A DNA stretch of 64,000 nt from Hesseltinella vesiculosa (taxonomy: Eukaryota > Mucoromycota > Mucoromycetes > Mucorales > Cunninghamellaceae): assembly GCA_002104935.1 (NCBI GenBank), contig MCGT01000015.1:478447-542446 (forward strand), written 5' to 3'. A program made the translations under genes and the position numbers. The stretch's first letter is position 1. Each line of letters opens with the position of its first letter. The notes under the pieces are model-generated. The model did no database searches. It was not told the DNA's origin and saw only the letters and a program-made list of their open reading frames with translations. This document shows, piece by piece, positions 1 to 10,733 of the stretch.

Positions 1-570
1 CTCGGGTTTCATGGGAGTTTCAAAGGGAGAGGTGTGACCAAGAAAAGCTGGTTTGCTGTAGGCAGTCTGTGCAGCGTCTACAACAGCCAAGTCGTCTGCA
101 TCAGAGCCATCTTCGACTGATTCACCGTTTGCAAACTAAGTGAGAAAAGTATGAGTTGCTGAAAAGGCAGGGGCTAAGGTTTTTTTTTTTGTTGCTATTT
201 ACATCTTGGTTGGTCTTGCTTTCGTAAGGCTCACCAAACTAGCATGAAGAAGGTTTAGCTTGCAAAGAGGGTGGCGTAGGTGAAAAGGTGAAGCTTACGT
301 CAGTGTAGCGCATCAGGACCTGGTCCATATTGCCACTTGAATATTGGACAAGCTTGTTATTAGCATTGAACACAATTAAGGCAATATCACAACCACATAA
401 AACGCTAAGTTCATAGGCTTTCTTCATCAAACCATTTTTCCTTTTCAAAAAGGTGACCTGAAAAATTAATATGAGTCATGGTCTTGGCGACTAAAGGAGG
501 AAAGAAGGGCGCTCACTTGTCGATTACGATCATCTTTGATAGGTTGAATCTTGATTTTTCTACGGCCCAT
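1..570 (-). CDS. MEF2-type MADS-box transcription factor, N-terminal part (cut by window edge)
   Basis: DNA-binding MADS-box regulator of the MEF2/Rlm1/Smp1 branch. Four exons can be joined in one frame: 570-517, 457-299, 238-203 and 135-1, all breaking between codons. The protein opens with [18 protein letters not shown], continues with the MADS core [20 protein letters not shown], and then carries the MEF2-type extension containing [12 protein letters not shown]. The rest is an acidic linker that runs off the start of the window, so length, activation domain and C-terminus are unknown. MEF2/Rlm1-type factors usually act in cell-wall or morphogenetic signalling downstream of a MAP kinase; that role is inferred from the family. 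No other gene starts within the 329 bp upstream. Confidence 0.9.
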
Positions 571-899
571 ACTGTTAATGTACAATGGAAAAAAAAATAG
601 AGAAAGGAGAGTAGATGAAAAGAAGAAGAAAAACCGAAAAAATGGGATTGCCCTTTTTTTTCTTTTTTTAAACTGCGACTGTCATGCAAATCTATTTTTA
701 GAATTGACATCGAGACAAAGAAAAAGGGAGAACTGCTCAGGTTTATTTTTAGCACTTGGAACAAGAAAAGAAAAGAAAAATTAATGCTGTCTCACAGTCT
801 GTTTATTTTTAACCATGTTTTATAGAGAAATAAAAAGAAAAGGGATGATTGAAAAGTTTATTTTCTATGAAAAAGGGATGATAAAAAAAGAGGGGTGTT
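571..899. other. Intergenic, AT-rich
   Basis: Separates the MADS-box start from the 3' end of the next minus-strand gene. It is rich in A/G runs on the plus strand (pyrimidine-rich on the transcribed strand), as expected for a fungal promoter or UTR. The short ORFs here are low-complexity and are not supported as genes. Confidence 0.5.
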
Positions 900-1937
900 T
901 TACGCAGTCAGGGCGCTTGCGGCCAGTAATCGATTCATTTCATTCATTAGAATGCCACCTACACCTGCCACGTTGAGAGATTCCACAGTATCGGTCATTG
1001 GCAAGGAGATACGAAGTTCGTCATCGAGCCCCTTTACACCTTGATGTTCGGAGCTGAGGATCAAAGCAGGACGGCTTGGCAATTGTTTTTTTTTGTCGCC
1101 AAAGTTCCACAGCCAGACGCCGCTGCCTAGCCAATGGCGTTTGCGAAGTTCAGTTGATTTCTCATACAGGAGACGATGTATAAAATCGGGATAATCGCCA
1201 AAGACAGGTGACCACATGTGTTTCCAGTTGGCCTTGGAGGGAGGGAGCATGTCGGCCACAATGGGTGTCATACCGTGGATCCGCAGGAATCGGGTCAGCT
1301 GGGACATTGGGACCACTTCGTATTTCCATCGAAGATTCATTGCTCTGGAAGCACGAGTGGTTTTGTCATTGTACAGATCACAGGTGTGAGACGTCATCAC
1401 GCCATAATTCCAGCCTAGGCCCATGCCGGTGCGGACCAGCGTGCCTAGATTGCCAGGATCATTGATGTGATTGACCACTAGCATGCGATCGATTGGGTTC
1501 TGTTCAAGATCCACATGATTCAAGGATATGGGAGGTGGAGGGAGATCGTGATTGGGAATATCTATCTCAGCGAACACCTCATGACGTGAAGGGCGGGATG
1601 CGGTGCTCAGGATCCGGCGGGTCAGATCGACATTGGTCAGGTAGCGTTTTTCGGCAGGAAAGGATTCAGGGTATTGTAAGATCGTGTTTGCTGGAGCCTT
1701 GATGGCATCAGGTCCGTATGGATTATCCTCGGCTGTCACCACCATGGACCGAATCTTTAATCCTTCGTCTCGAAGTTCTCGGATCTGCTTCATGCCTTGG
1801 ACCAGCACACTACGGTTCTCAAGTCGGTAATGCTTTGATTCTCGGAGGCTGATGAAATGTTTCACCTGTGGGTTCTGCTGACTCGACAATCGTTTAAAGA
1901 TCGAAGGAAACATGAATTTAGAAGGTCTGGTTGCCAT
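900..1937 (-). CDS. SpoU-family rRNA 2'-O-methyltransferase, probably mitochondrial (MRM3-like)
   Basis: Single-exon gene of 345 residues starting at the ATG at 1937. It has the three SpoU/TrmH (SPOUT) motifs: DPGNLGTLVRTG near residue 160, LILSSEHQGVKG near 290, and VESLNVAGVGGILMNEMNRL near 315. The N-terminus is basic and serine-rich with few acidic residues, consistent with a mitochondrial targeting peptide. The spacing matches the RNMTL1/MRM3 branch, which methylates 2'-OH of the large mitochondrial rRNA. Substrate specificity is inference, since MRM1 and tRNA Gm18 enzymes share the motifs. The gene lies tail-to-head with trm61 upstream (219 bp gap), on the same strand. Confidence 0.85.
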   Translation of the reverse strand: MATRPSKFMFPSIFKRLSSQQNPQVKHFISLRESKHYRLENRSVLVQGMKQIRELRDEGLKIRSMVVTAEDNPYGPDAIKAPANTILQYPESFPAEKRYLTNVDLTRRILSTASRPSRHEVFAEIDIPNHDLPPPPISLNHVDLEQNPIDRMLVVNHINDPGNLGTLVRTGMGLGWNYGVMTSHTCDLYNDKTTRASRAMNLRWKYEVVPMSQLTRFLRIHGMTPIVADMLPPSKANWKHMWSPVFGDYPDFIHRLLYEKSTELRKRHWLGSGVWLWNFGDKKKQLPSRPALILSSEHQGVKGLDDELRISLPMTDTVESLNVAGVGGILMNEMNRLLAASALTA

Positions 1938-2156
1938 GGGGATGTATCACAGTGGTGAGATCAAAGAAACAAAAAAAAAAATAAAAATAAAAATAAAAAA
2001 GACAACTTGGTTATAAGAGCTGGCCTGTGAAATGCTGTTTCGGCAGAGCTTTTTTTAACTTTTGAATGAAGAGCTGTACAAGTTGTAAGAAGAGTCAATA
2101 TTAGATAAATTCTACGATCTATGCAAACATGGTGCGATGGGGGAAGAGAGGGTAAT

Positions 2157-3396
2157 TTAGGCCGATTGAGGAGTGGTAGCGGCGCTGTCATTGGACAGGT
2201 CTTCTTGGATGGCAGGCAAAAAGGTGGCAAATGTCAGGTAGCTTGTATGGCCGCGGCAATCCACGGGGGCTTTGGAAATGAGATACTTGGGAGTAGTGTC
2301 ATCGGCGTCAGCCTTCCGCTTGAGTGACTTTGACTTGGGTTCTCTGACGCTGATCGGCTCCTTTGCTTTGGCCGCAGCAATTGCTTCTTCAAAGGTAATC
2401 TTTCTCATTGACGACACGTCGTGATCGCGAGACAAGCATTCGTACATGGTGATATCTGCAGAAAAAACAAAGGGCAATCAGTCATTTGTCAGGGAGGCTA
2501 CCCACAACAATTACCAACAAAACCATGATCATACAGGGCTTGCACCGACCGAGAAACTTGCTCGATACAAGGGCTAAAAGTACAGATCTTGCCTGTTCGG
2601 TGCTGTTTGAAAGCCTTCTTGGCTGACGCAATTGCTTCCCATGGTGCCGGCAAATCCAGGAACACTACGTAAAACCACCGGAAAAGTGAGACAACCTTTA
2701 GGAAACGGGCGGGAGGCACCTACCTGCATTAACAGCGTCCTCCAAACCAAAACCGTCCTTGCATACGTCACGTTGCTGAAGGACGATCAGGTCTGACAGG
2801 CCATGATCGTCAAATTCTTTTTGAGCCACCTGGGTACGTTGTTCATGGTATTCAAAGGTGTAGAGTTTTCCGGTAGGTGCAATCGTACGGGCGATCGAGT
2901 GGGAAAACGAGCCGCTGCCAGTGCCGCACTCCAGGACACGCGAGCCGGGCTTCATGTCCAGGTAAGTTGAGATAAATGAAATGTCGGGTAAATACAGAAT
3001 CTGGGTACGATGGGGAAGAACCATTGTCCATAGTTCAGGTGTCGGATGCAGCACATAAATAAATCCCTTGTAGTTGGAAGATACAACCTAACCCGTGGAA
3101 GTTTGAGAATAAAGGTGAGCCACGTCTGCTGCCTCTTGGTATCATGGTCATCCATTACCTTTGATCCATATTCCTTTCCAATCAGATCGTCATGTTTGAA
3201 GACCCCAAATCGTGTATTCGTTTCCTCCCCGGACTTGATCCACGCTGTCGACTGAGTGTTTCGATTCTTGTCACGCCAGAAAATAAGGACCAGTTTAGCA
3301 AATGCATCTCGCTGTGAGCACAAAGTCATGACTTACAATGTAAAGGACAGCAAGGTCGCCATCTTCAATATATTTTTTCCAACTGTTGAAACTCAT
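2157..3396 (-). CDS. TRM61: tRNA (adenine-N1-)-methyltransferase catalytic subunit Trm61
   Basis: Catalytic subunit of the nuclear m1A58 tRNA methyltransferase, which acts as a Trm6/Trm61 heterotetramer on initiator and other tRNAs. Five exons: 3396-3337, 3311-3159, 3087-2724, 2664-2515 and 2455-2157. They total 1026 nt (341 aa) and stay in frame. Diagnostic segments are the family N-terminus MSFNSWKKYIEDGDLAVLYI, LHPTPELWTMVLPHRTQILY, the SAM-binding motif GSRVLECGTGSGSFSHSIA, and VFLDLPAPWEAI with the motif IV Asp-Pro-Ala-Pro. The length matches the family. The start is 136 bp from the divergent Nsl1-like gene, so the two probably share a promoter. No missing catalytic residue was seen. Confidence 0.93.
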
Positions 3397-3532
3397 AGCA
3401 AATCAAGTTGACAGGTGAACGGCAGCGAAAAGCAAGAAGGAAAGAGGAAAAAAAAAAAAAAATCGGCAGCGCCACTGCTTTCACTGCCCAAGCTCCGACC
3501 ATTCGTTCGTTCTTTCTTTATTATTATTGCAC

Positions 3533-4342
3533 ATGACCTATGAATCAAAGATAGATTTTAGTGACATCCAGGACTTCAATACTGTGATTAATGAACTCGA
3601 AAAAAATTACCGCCAGGCTGTAAGCGAAGTGTGCAGGGAAAAGCAATTAGATGCAAGCATGCAAGCCAAATTGGACAAGCAGGTTACCACTGTAATCCAG
3701 AAATAAAGACCGGAACTCGGTACATTAGGGTATCTTACCAAGTATGATCTCATAGATACTTCGCAACACAGTGACCATGGCCGCACCCAATATCAGTGTC
3801 CATGGCGCAAAAGTCAATCCCGATCAATTACTAAAAGGTATGCGCGCATTCCCCCCCTCCCCTCATTAGCTGACCAGGGCTCACTTTTTTTTCGCATTGT
3901 AGAATCCTATGACGAGGATTTGGAAAAGGACGTGCGCCGTATCGATTTACGAACGAGAGAATTGCTTACCAATGTGATTCAAGAACGTCGAACAAAGGGC
4001 GAACAGCTGCTGCCACTGGCAGAGGAGATGGAGCGGGCCCGTTCCAGCCGAGTGGACGCTATTGAATTTACGACACCTCATGATACCACAGACGACTTGT
4101 CTGATAACCAACCTATCACCAGTAAGATCATTTGCCCTCTTTTATATCTTTCTACATTTCATTCTGTCAGGCGCTTTCATAATCCACTACTGCCTTTGCT
4201 TTTCGTAGATCAAGAGCTAATTACCAGCATTCAAAAAGAATACAAGGATTCATTACATCTCTTGACCCAGATTCAACAAGAAACGCCAGATACATTACAG
4301 AGATTGCAACTAGACCTTGATCTGTTGAACGATGACGAATAA
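3533..4342 (+). CDS. Kinetochore MIS12-complex subunit, Mis14/Nsl1-like
   Basis: Four exons: 3533-3682 (or to 3691), 3756-3837, 3903-4121 and 4209-4342. They give about 194 residues. The first donor is ambiguous between GTTACC and GTAATC nine bases later; both keep the frame. The central segment APNISVHGAKV followed by ESYDEDLEKDVRRID resembles the Mis14/Nsl1 signature, in which an NISINGL-type motif precedes an acidic coiled coil. The whole protein is charged and helical, ending in an acidic tail. Nsl1/Mis14 is part of the MIS12/MIND complex that bridges centromeric chromatin to Ndc80. The assignment rests on short motifs, and another small coiled-coil protein is possible. The gene is divergent from trm61 and ends 30 bp from the convergent gene at 4373. 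Confidence 0.6.
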
Positions 4343-4372
4343 AACGATAGCGGCAAAAGAAAATGGTATTTA

Positions 4373-5398
4373 TTAGAGCGGGTAAGATGGCATGAAGAGG
4401 GCCGAGGCAATCGTCACGGCTTGGTGGTAATCTTGATGGTATATCCACTGTGTGTCCAAAGATGCCATGGTGCCACAAACATATTGCAGGGTAATGTACC
4501 AAGCATGCATTTCATCCGGGTCTTCGTAAGCGGACGAGGTAGGGGATGAAGTTGAGGCTGGCGGGAAAAATTGGCGAGCGAGTAGAAGCTGCTGGCGGGT
4601 CAGCGGCAAAATCACGTCCTGTACATCGTTGGGATCCTCTTGGTAATTTTTCAGCACCGTGGTGATTTCCAAGATCAGGGCGCGACCAAGGCGGGCACGG
4701 TAGAATAAATGCTGGCGTACCTGGCTGGGAGCATCGAGGCACTCCATAGCGATGAGGAGTAGAGCGAGCAACGATGGCCAGGAAGAGGCGGTTGAGTGCA
4801 TGGCACAGATACGGATGAGCGACAGGACCGACTCCGCGATATGGTCGACACGGGCAAACTGTTCGTTGGGGCGCAGACGGTCATGCTGGTGGACGATGGC
4901 TCGAGCATGCAGTTGGAGCCAGGCTAGTTCTTGGATGATGTCCTGGTCGTCGTCGCTTTCTAATTGTAGGCAGGTGGGCGGCAGGGTGCGTTCTTGGTCA
5001 AATTGGTAGACTAGGAGCGGGTACACCCATTCAGGCTGCTGGATAATCGTATTGGACAGCAGATGCAAAAAGGCTAAGCGAGGTAGCTGTCGGAGCCAAT
5101 CATAGAACGCCCAGGGCGTAGGATGCTTGATATTTCCCATGACGGGCACGTCGTCGACCCATAGGGTGGATTCAGAGAGGTCAGAAGTGCTGTTTAGCTG
5201 CGGGTGTGCTCCCGTGGATGTGGAGGAGGAGGAGGACAGCATGTTGGGAGTAGTTTGCGGCGAAGGAAGTTGGACTGGCTCTTTGGATAAAAAAAGGCTG
5301 GCCAGCCAACCAAGGAAGCCTTGTGATTTTGTTGGTTCGTTAAAGCGAGTGCTTATAGGGTTCCATGAGGGTAATTTGGATTCGGTGGGCTGGTACAT
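4373..5398 (-). CDS. Uncharacterised 341-residue protein
   Basis: One uninterrupted ORF from the ATG at 5398. I do not recognise the family. The first about 75 residues are Ser/Thr/Pro-rich and probably disordered, with one hydrophobic patch (FLGWLASLFL). From about residue 80 on it is predicted to be helical, rich in Leu, Trp and Gln, for example ALLLIAMECL and RARLGRALILEITTVL, suggesting an alpha-solenoid-like fold. No catalytic motif, signal peptide or clear transmembrane segment was seen. Codon use and absence of stops over 1 kb support a real gene. The 3' end is only 30 bp from the convergent Nsl1-like gene, and the 5' end faces POP7 across about 520 bp. Confidence 0.7.
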   Translation of the reverse strand: MYQPTESKLPSWNPISTRFNEPTKSQGFLGWLASLFLSKEPVQLPSPQTTPNMLSSSSSTSTGAHPQLNSTSDLSESTLWVDDVPVMGNIKHPTPWAFYDWLRQLPRLAFLHLLSNTIIQQPEWVYPLLVYQFDQERTLPPTCLQLESDDDQDIIQELAWLQLHARAIVHQHDRLRPNEQFARVDHIAESVLSLIRICAMHSTASSWPSLLALLLIAMECLDAPSQVRQHLFYRARLGRALILEITTVLKNYQEDPNDVQDVILPLTRQQLLLARQFFPPASTSSPTSSAYEDPDEMHAWYITLQYVCGTMASLDTQWIYHQDYHQAVTIASALFMPSYPL

Positions 5399-5919
5399 GT
5401 TCAAAATAAGATGTGAGAGCCTGTCATAAACGATTCATACAAAAGAGGATAGATTTACCTTGGGCTCCATTAATCGAATGGTATAGAGAAGTAAAATAAA
5501 AAGATGGCAAGTAGTCGGCAGCTGTGGTTTTGGTAAAATGAGGTATAAATCATAGGGGGTTTGAAGCAAGGCTTATACAAAATAGAGATACAGTTTTAGC
5601 ATATATTTACAAGTGAGCTAATGCATTCGAGCCAACTATGAGCGAGTGTTCAACAGTTTGGATAAAAAAAAAAGTGAAGAAAATAACAGAAAATAACAGA
5701 AAAAAGAGGGTCTCGTGGTGGAAGTCATGTGCACAGATCTGGAACTGACTTGCGTTTCAGGTGTCTTCTGCCAACCTGATGTCCAAGTGTCACATCAGCA
5801 CTGTCACAAGGCGTGCTTCGCTTTAATGAGTTCCCTGCGGTGGTCACAGCGGGCAGGAAATGAAAAAAAAAAATCACATTTCCCCTCCCCCTCTCTCTCT
5901 CTCTCTCTTTTGTTTAATC
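5399..5919. other. Divergent intergenic region
   Basis: Lies between two outward-facing genes (4373-5398 minus, POP7 plus), so it should hold both promoters. A (CT)n pyrimidine tract at about 5888-5910 directly precedes the POP7 ATG, typical of fungal 5' leaders. No other gene was seen. Confidence 0.5.
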
Positions 5920-6567
5920 ATGGGCGCCATTTCTCAAAAGCGCACACGCGTCGAAGGTATACACAAACATGCCCAAGCAGGTGCAACAATAGTGACTCAT
6001 AGGTTGATTATCATAGGCGCCATCCACAAACGCATACCCCAACGGCCGCCTGCAACGATCACTGATATATACTTCTCCCATAAAAGCCGGCCATCCGTTC
6101 TTGTTAAGCGGATTAAGCAGCTCATGATCGGCGAGAGGTAAAAGCACAGCTCATCCACCCTGGCCCATAACCACCCTTTTTATTCTCTCGATAATCATAG
6201 ACATCCTCAATTAACTTTACACGGTTTGGGAGCTGTTATCCTGCCTACAATCAACACCGCACAAGCAGCCAAGAGCGCCATGAACAATCAAGTGGATCTC
6301 AAGTTTACCACAAGCACTGAACGAATGATTGATGACATTGAACCTGAGGATATGGTCAGTGAGCAGTAGACATGCCACAAGTGAGAGGAAGACACGATCT
6401 GACCTAGATCTTTACCCATTTAGGACAAAGACATCGAGACACAGCAGCGCTCCAACTCTGCAATTCACATCGTCATCACTGCCAGACCTGGTTTAAACGA
6501 ATTACAGCAACATACCCGATCCATAGTCAAACACCCCTCTAGAAATCGTAAAAAACGAGCTTTGTGA
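5920..6567 (+). CDS. POP7: Ribonuclease P/MRP protein subunit Pop7 (Rpp20)
   Basis: Alba-fold RNA-binding subunit that pairs with Pop6/Rpp25 on the RNA of RNase P (tRNA 5' processing) and RNase MRP (rRNA processing). Four exons: 5920-5956, 6017-6137, 6201-6354 and 6424-6567 (456 nt, 151 aa). Recognisable blocks in family order are IHKRIPQRPP followed by TDIYFS, then LTLHGLGAVI, TSTERMIDDIEPED, and RSNSAIHIVITARPG. The junction codons close exactly across each intron. The basic C-terminus (KHPSRNRKKRAL) is an extension beyond the human protein. The individual ORFs in the exons are short, so the gene is easily missed without splicing. Confidence 0.9.
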
Positions 6568-6680
6568 ATAAATTACTGTACCGTACAGCCAGAGCAATTA
6601 GAAAGGTTTTCAGAGTTTTAAGCGCCAAAGGCCCAGTGAAGTATAAATATGCTAAAAACTGTAAGCTGTAAGAACTGACG

Positions 6681-9394
6681 TTATTTAGTTAATTTTTCAA
6701 AGAGGGCTAATGCGTCTTGTTGCAATTGGTTATCAGGAGGGTGCAAAGAAGGTTGAAGGAGGGGAGCTATCAGCCGGTGGACCACCATTTTACCAAGCGA
6801 TTGGAGGACCACGGGGGAGAGGTAGCGTCGCCAGTGCTGGAGATTCTTGAGGTACTTCATTTGTCGGGCAATGAAGAAATGCTTGTTGGCTTGCTGTTCC
6901 TCTGTCAGACATGATGGGCGATCGACAATAGCATCCACCAACTGAGCGTACCGCAACAAAGGTTCTTCGATCACCTTTTCGACGGCAGCCAGGAGATCTT
7001 GAAAAGCGCGGTCCTGTTTCTCCACGTAGTACGATAGCTGCTCAAACAGATGAGCACCATAGCGCATTTGTCTGCCAGAGACGGGATTCATGGTGCCTAG
7101 CAGATGCTTGACGCGTTTCATCACCACTTTTTCTACGACCTTGTTTATCAATTCCACATCTACTTGATCGTTTTCGTCGTCAATCACACCAAAACTTGAT
7201 AACACAGCATGCCAGTTCATGCCATCCAGTTCAACCGAGGTCTAATACGTCAAATAGAAATGTTGAAGGGTCAGACATGGTGTTCGTGTCCAGCTTTGAA
7301 AATGGAGCTTACCGAAAATGGATCCCAGGATACCAGTTCGCATCGAACATGGAATTCAAAAGCTGCTGGAAGGCTGAGGCTGCCAAATGCCTTGGTGTAG
7401 TCATCAGGGAACTTGGTTCTCCAGGCTTCAAAATGCTCGATGACTGCGGCAAGCGAACTGAAATCATCATTGACGTCTTCCAAAATATCCTCGACCTTGT
7501 CCAATTGCAGAGTTTCTGATAGTAAAAGCAGGCATGGTTTAGTATAAGCCATACCAAAGAGCGCCCATATGCTTACCAAGTTTGGACTCCTTCTTATCAT
7601 GCCAAGTATCCGACACTTCATCATCTGACCAGAGACCCAGTTCCATGGCCATATCAGTGTCCTCGTCAACAGCAATTGCTTCACGATGGTGATCCATGCG
7701 CTGTTGCCGCTCAGTGGTTCGTCGAGTTTGCGTCGTAGCTGAAAAAAGCGACTCGCGTTCGCGGCCAAATTCGTCATGCTCTTCCAGTTCCAGGGCATCT
7801 TGCTCCAAGTACCGGTCGGCTATTTGGCAAAAGGACATCAGTGCATCCATATCATCTAGCCATCGGCGGCGTGTAGCAATTTCTTTTTGCGTCGACAAAA
7901 CATCGTAAGCCTCTTTTTCCAGATCTTCGAGCAGCGGCATCTATTTTTTAAGTAAAACAAAATAAAATATCAGTGACATGGTCTCCTTTGGGAATCCTAG
8001 TCGTACCTTTTCATCAAAAAAGGCGGAAAGATTGTTCACAGAATCCGAGAGTGAGTGGAAGTAATCGTATCGTTTGCTGTTTTGTTGTAGTTCCTTTTCT
8101 AAATCCTGATGGGAAACTTGTGTGTCTTCCATGCGCTTCTGAACGTCGGAAAGTTGCTTTTCGTACTGCTGAAGAGTGGAGGTCATATCGCTAGAGATCA
8201 TATCAAGGCGCATCAGCACAGAGTCTACTGTTGGCAGCTGACTTGGCTCAGGGACTAGGAATACAATAAAAATCATGTTAGCAAGCCAAGTAGGCAGCTT
8301 CCCTCTCGACTTACTTGGTGCAGGCGAATAATCTTTGGGGACCTTGTATGGATCGATTTGTTCGTCCTTGTTGTTCATGCGCACACCACCATGTTTGATC
8401 AGGTCCTTTTCCCAGCGTTCCATTTGCTCAGAGTCGTCTGAGTCTGCATCTGATTGGGCATCTTCGATCAGTTCACGGACGTTTTGCTTGCGGGCCGATT
8501 CCAGCTGCTTGGCCTTGCTCTTGTCGAGAATCATCTTATCGCCCATGTACTGCTCCAGTTCGACTTCGCCGTCGTCAGCCACGTCATCTTCTTCTCGTAT
8601 TAATCTACCACTTGTCTTAAACAAGAGTATACGATAATATGAATGAGATTCCTAAAGCAAGAACTAGTTCTTTTTTCGTACCTTTTTATCGTCGTCCAGA
8701 CTGATAAAACCTTGGTCGTGATCCATGACTTGGATACCTTGGCGTTTTCGTTCACGTTGTTTCTTGGCAGCGTGGATTGCATTGGCATCGGGAATCGAGG
8801 TGTCGCCCAGACGAGCGGTCATGGTCTTTGGGAATTTTTCAGCTAGCAGATCGTCGGTCGAATCGTCGGCGTGGCTGGTAAATGTTGCTGGCAACGTTGG
8901 GGTATTGGCTCGCAAAGAGGCTAAGTAATCATCGTTGTATTTAGGGACATCTGTATCCACAGTCGATGTTCTACAAGAGCATGGAGGAGAGGAAGAGCGT
9001 GTGAGTAATAATCTTTGCTGGAACCGTTGAACATTTACTCTGGTACTTGCAGCTTTCCTTGGCTGGTCATCCGTTGGCTGGCCTTTGATTTCTTCACTTT
9101 AAAGACATCTTCTTGATCATCTTCCTACCAAAACACAAAGAGTCAAGATGAGGATCGTTGAATACTTTGCTTCCATGCTATGTACCTGCTGATCAAAGCT
9201 AAGCCCTACATTCTTGACAGCTTTCTTCTTCTTCTCAGATTTAGCTTTCAGTGGGGTCTTTGTTACTACAGTGGGTTCTGAAGAATTGGTTAAAGAGGTG
9301 AAATGTCAATCTAGGAACGATTACCTTCTTGTTCATTATCGCTGGTTTCGATCTTTCTTCGAATATTTTTGGTGCGATTGGTTTTACGAAACAT
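6681..9394 (-). CDS. GCFC-domain protein, PAXBP1/GCFC2-like
   Basis: Nine exons: 9394-9325, 9277-9186, 9124-9039, 8970-8682, 8615-8315, 8254-8007, 7940-7577, 7515-7313 and 7241-6681. They sum to 2214 nt (737 aa) with consistent phases. The N-terminus MFRKTNRTKNIRRKI is the basic start typical of GC-rich sequence DNA-binding factor homologues. Then come a Lys-rich and acidic linker, a coiled coil (exon 6, STLQQYEKQLSDVQKRMED) and a helical C-terminal GCFC domain (LWSDDEVSDTWHD onward). Animal homologues act in chromatin or spliceosome disassembly contexts. The role here is inferred and direct DNA binding is doubtful for the family. No truncation was seen. Confidence 0.85.
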
Positions 9395-10733
9395 GGCTGA
9401 ATAGAGAATGAAAAGAAAGAAATGGGCGGAAATCATTCCGCTTTTTATTATTTTGGAATGGAGCTGTCCCTGAGCGCCTCAGCTTGTCACGAACCTAAGG
9501 TTCCCATTTGTTTTTATTACAATAAATCAAATATCGCCATAAAAAGTGGGACGTTGGACGTTTGGATTGCTTGGGGAAGGTTGTATTTTGGACATTTGGA
9601 TTGAGTCAGTTCTCGCCATTTTGAACTTGGATGCAAACGTTCGGGGTGAGATTTTTTGATCAGATCACCTGGGGGTCCCCTGGCAAAAATGGCTAATTTT
9701 TTATTTTTTTTAGCTGAGGAATCTGTGGTGTCAAAACGAAACTGGCCAAGCGTTGGCTGGGCGACCTTCATCAATCAACCTGATTTTTTCAGCACAATCA
9801 TTCATCATGGATTTGCGCACTCATGCAAAATTTCGCATTGATCCAATCGCTCAAAAGTGTTACACAGCCTATAGTACCTTTTCTGAAAAATACAGTACTA
9901 AAACTGAAGTTGACCGACATGTCTTTTTTTGTCTGGCTAAAAAATATAAAATAAAATACAAAAAGATGTACAAACATATAAAAAATATTACTTCAAAACA
10001 ACAATATCTGATTTTCAGATGTGTTGGTAAATTGAGCTTGCCATCGTTCTTTTTTGGCAGGCAGTGTCTTGATGCGTCCAATTTTTATCACCATTCACCG
10101 CGTCTGTGTTGAATGGAGACCGGATGAGGAAAGCGCTTTCGTGCTCGCTTGAAGGATTCGTCGTCTGTAAATTATAGAATCGCGTTAAAATCTTGAAGAG
10201 AATCTTTGGGATAATGCTGCATTTAGTTGGAAAGAAAAGAACAAAGCAAAGTGCAGAAAGAAAAAAAAGAAAAGAGCAAAAAGGGGGAAATCCGGTATCC
10301 GCTACTCAAGCAAATTTTATCACTGCTTGTAATGGTTTTAACCTGTTTCGCCATCGATTTCAATAATCCTTTATTTATGAACGCCAGCTGACGACCTAGC
10401 CGTTGAATGCCATTCCAATGCAGCAGGCAAAAGAAATCCAGCAGCAGGACGAGGTCCTCGTAAGATTGAAAGCAAACTTTGCTTCAAGCTTCTCAACTTG
10501 GCATTACCCTCATTTTTGAAAGCCTCGCTTCTGATCTCGAACTTTCTTGTGGTCTGTGTATGCATAATGGGTGGCATTATAAGGATGGACAAAACCATTG
10601 TGTCGTCCTTCTGACTGGTTGCGCTGCTGCTGTGCTTGGGGAATGGCGGAGCCCAAAACTGGTAAGAACACAACAGGGGTGGCTTTTTGTTTCTCTTCAT
10701 CTCCTTCCTCTTGACATTCATCAATTTAGCACC
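9395..10733. other. Intergenic region carrying a dispersed repeat
   Basis: No gene is supported. About 9,600-9,870 is a copy of the dispersed repeat family described separately. 10,230-10,300 is purine-rich. The remainder precedes the divergently oriented L45 gene, and the ORFs on either strand lack family features. Confidence 0.5.
9600..9870 (+). repeat. Dispersed repeat family, copy 1
   Basis: Shares with the copies at 26, 47 and 57 kb the ordered landmarks: a GATCAGATC... hairpin block with GGGGTCCCC, then TTTTTTAGCTGAGGA, GTGTCAAAACGAAACTGG, TTGGCTGGGCGACCTTCA, CTGATTTTTTCAGC, ATGCAAAATTTCGCATTGAT and a CTCAAAAGTG end. It has no coding capacity. Its termini were not defined. Confidence 0.7.
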
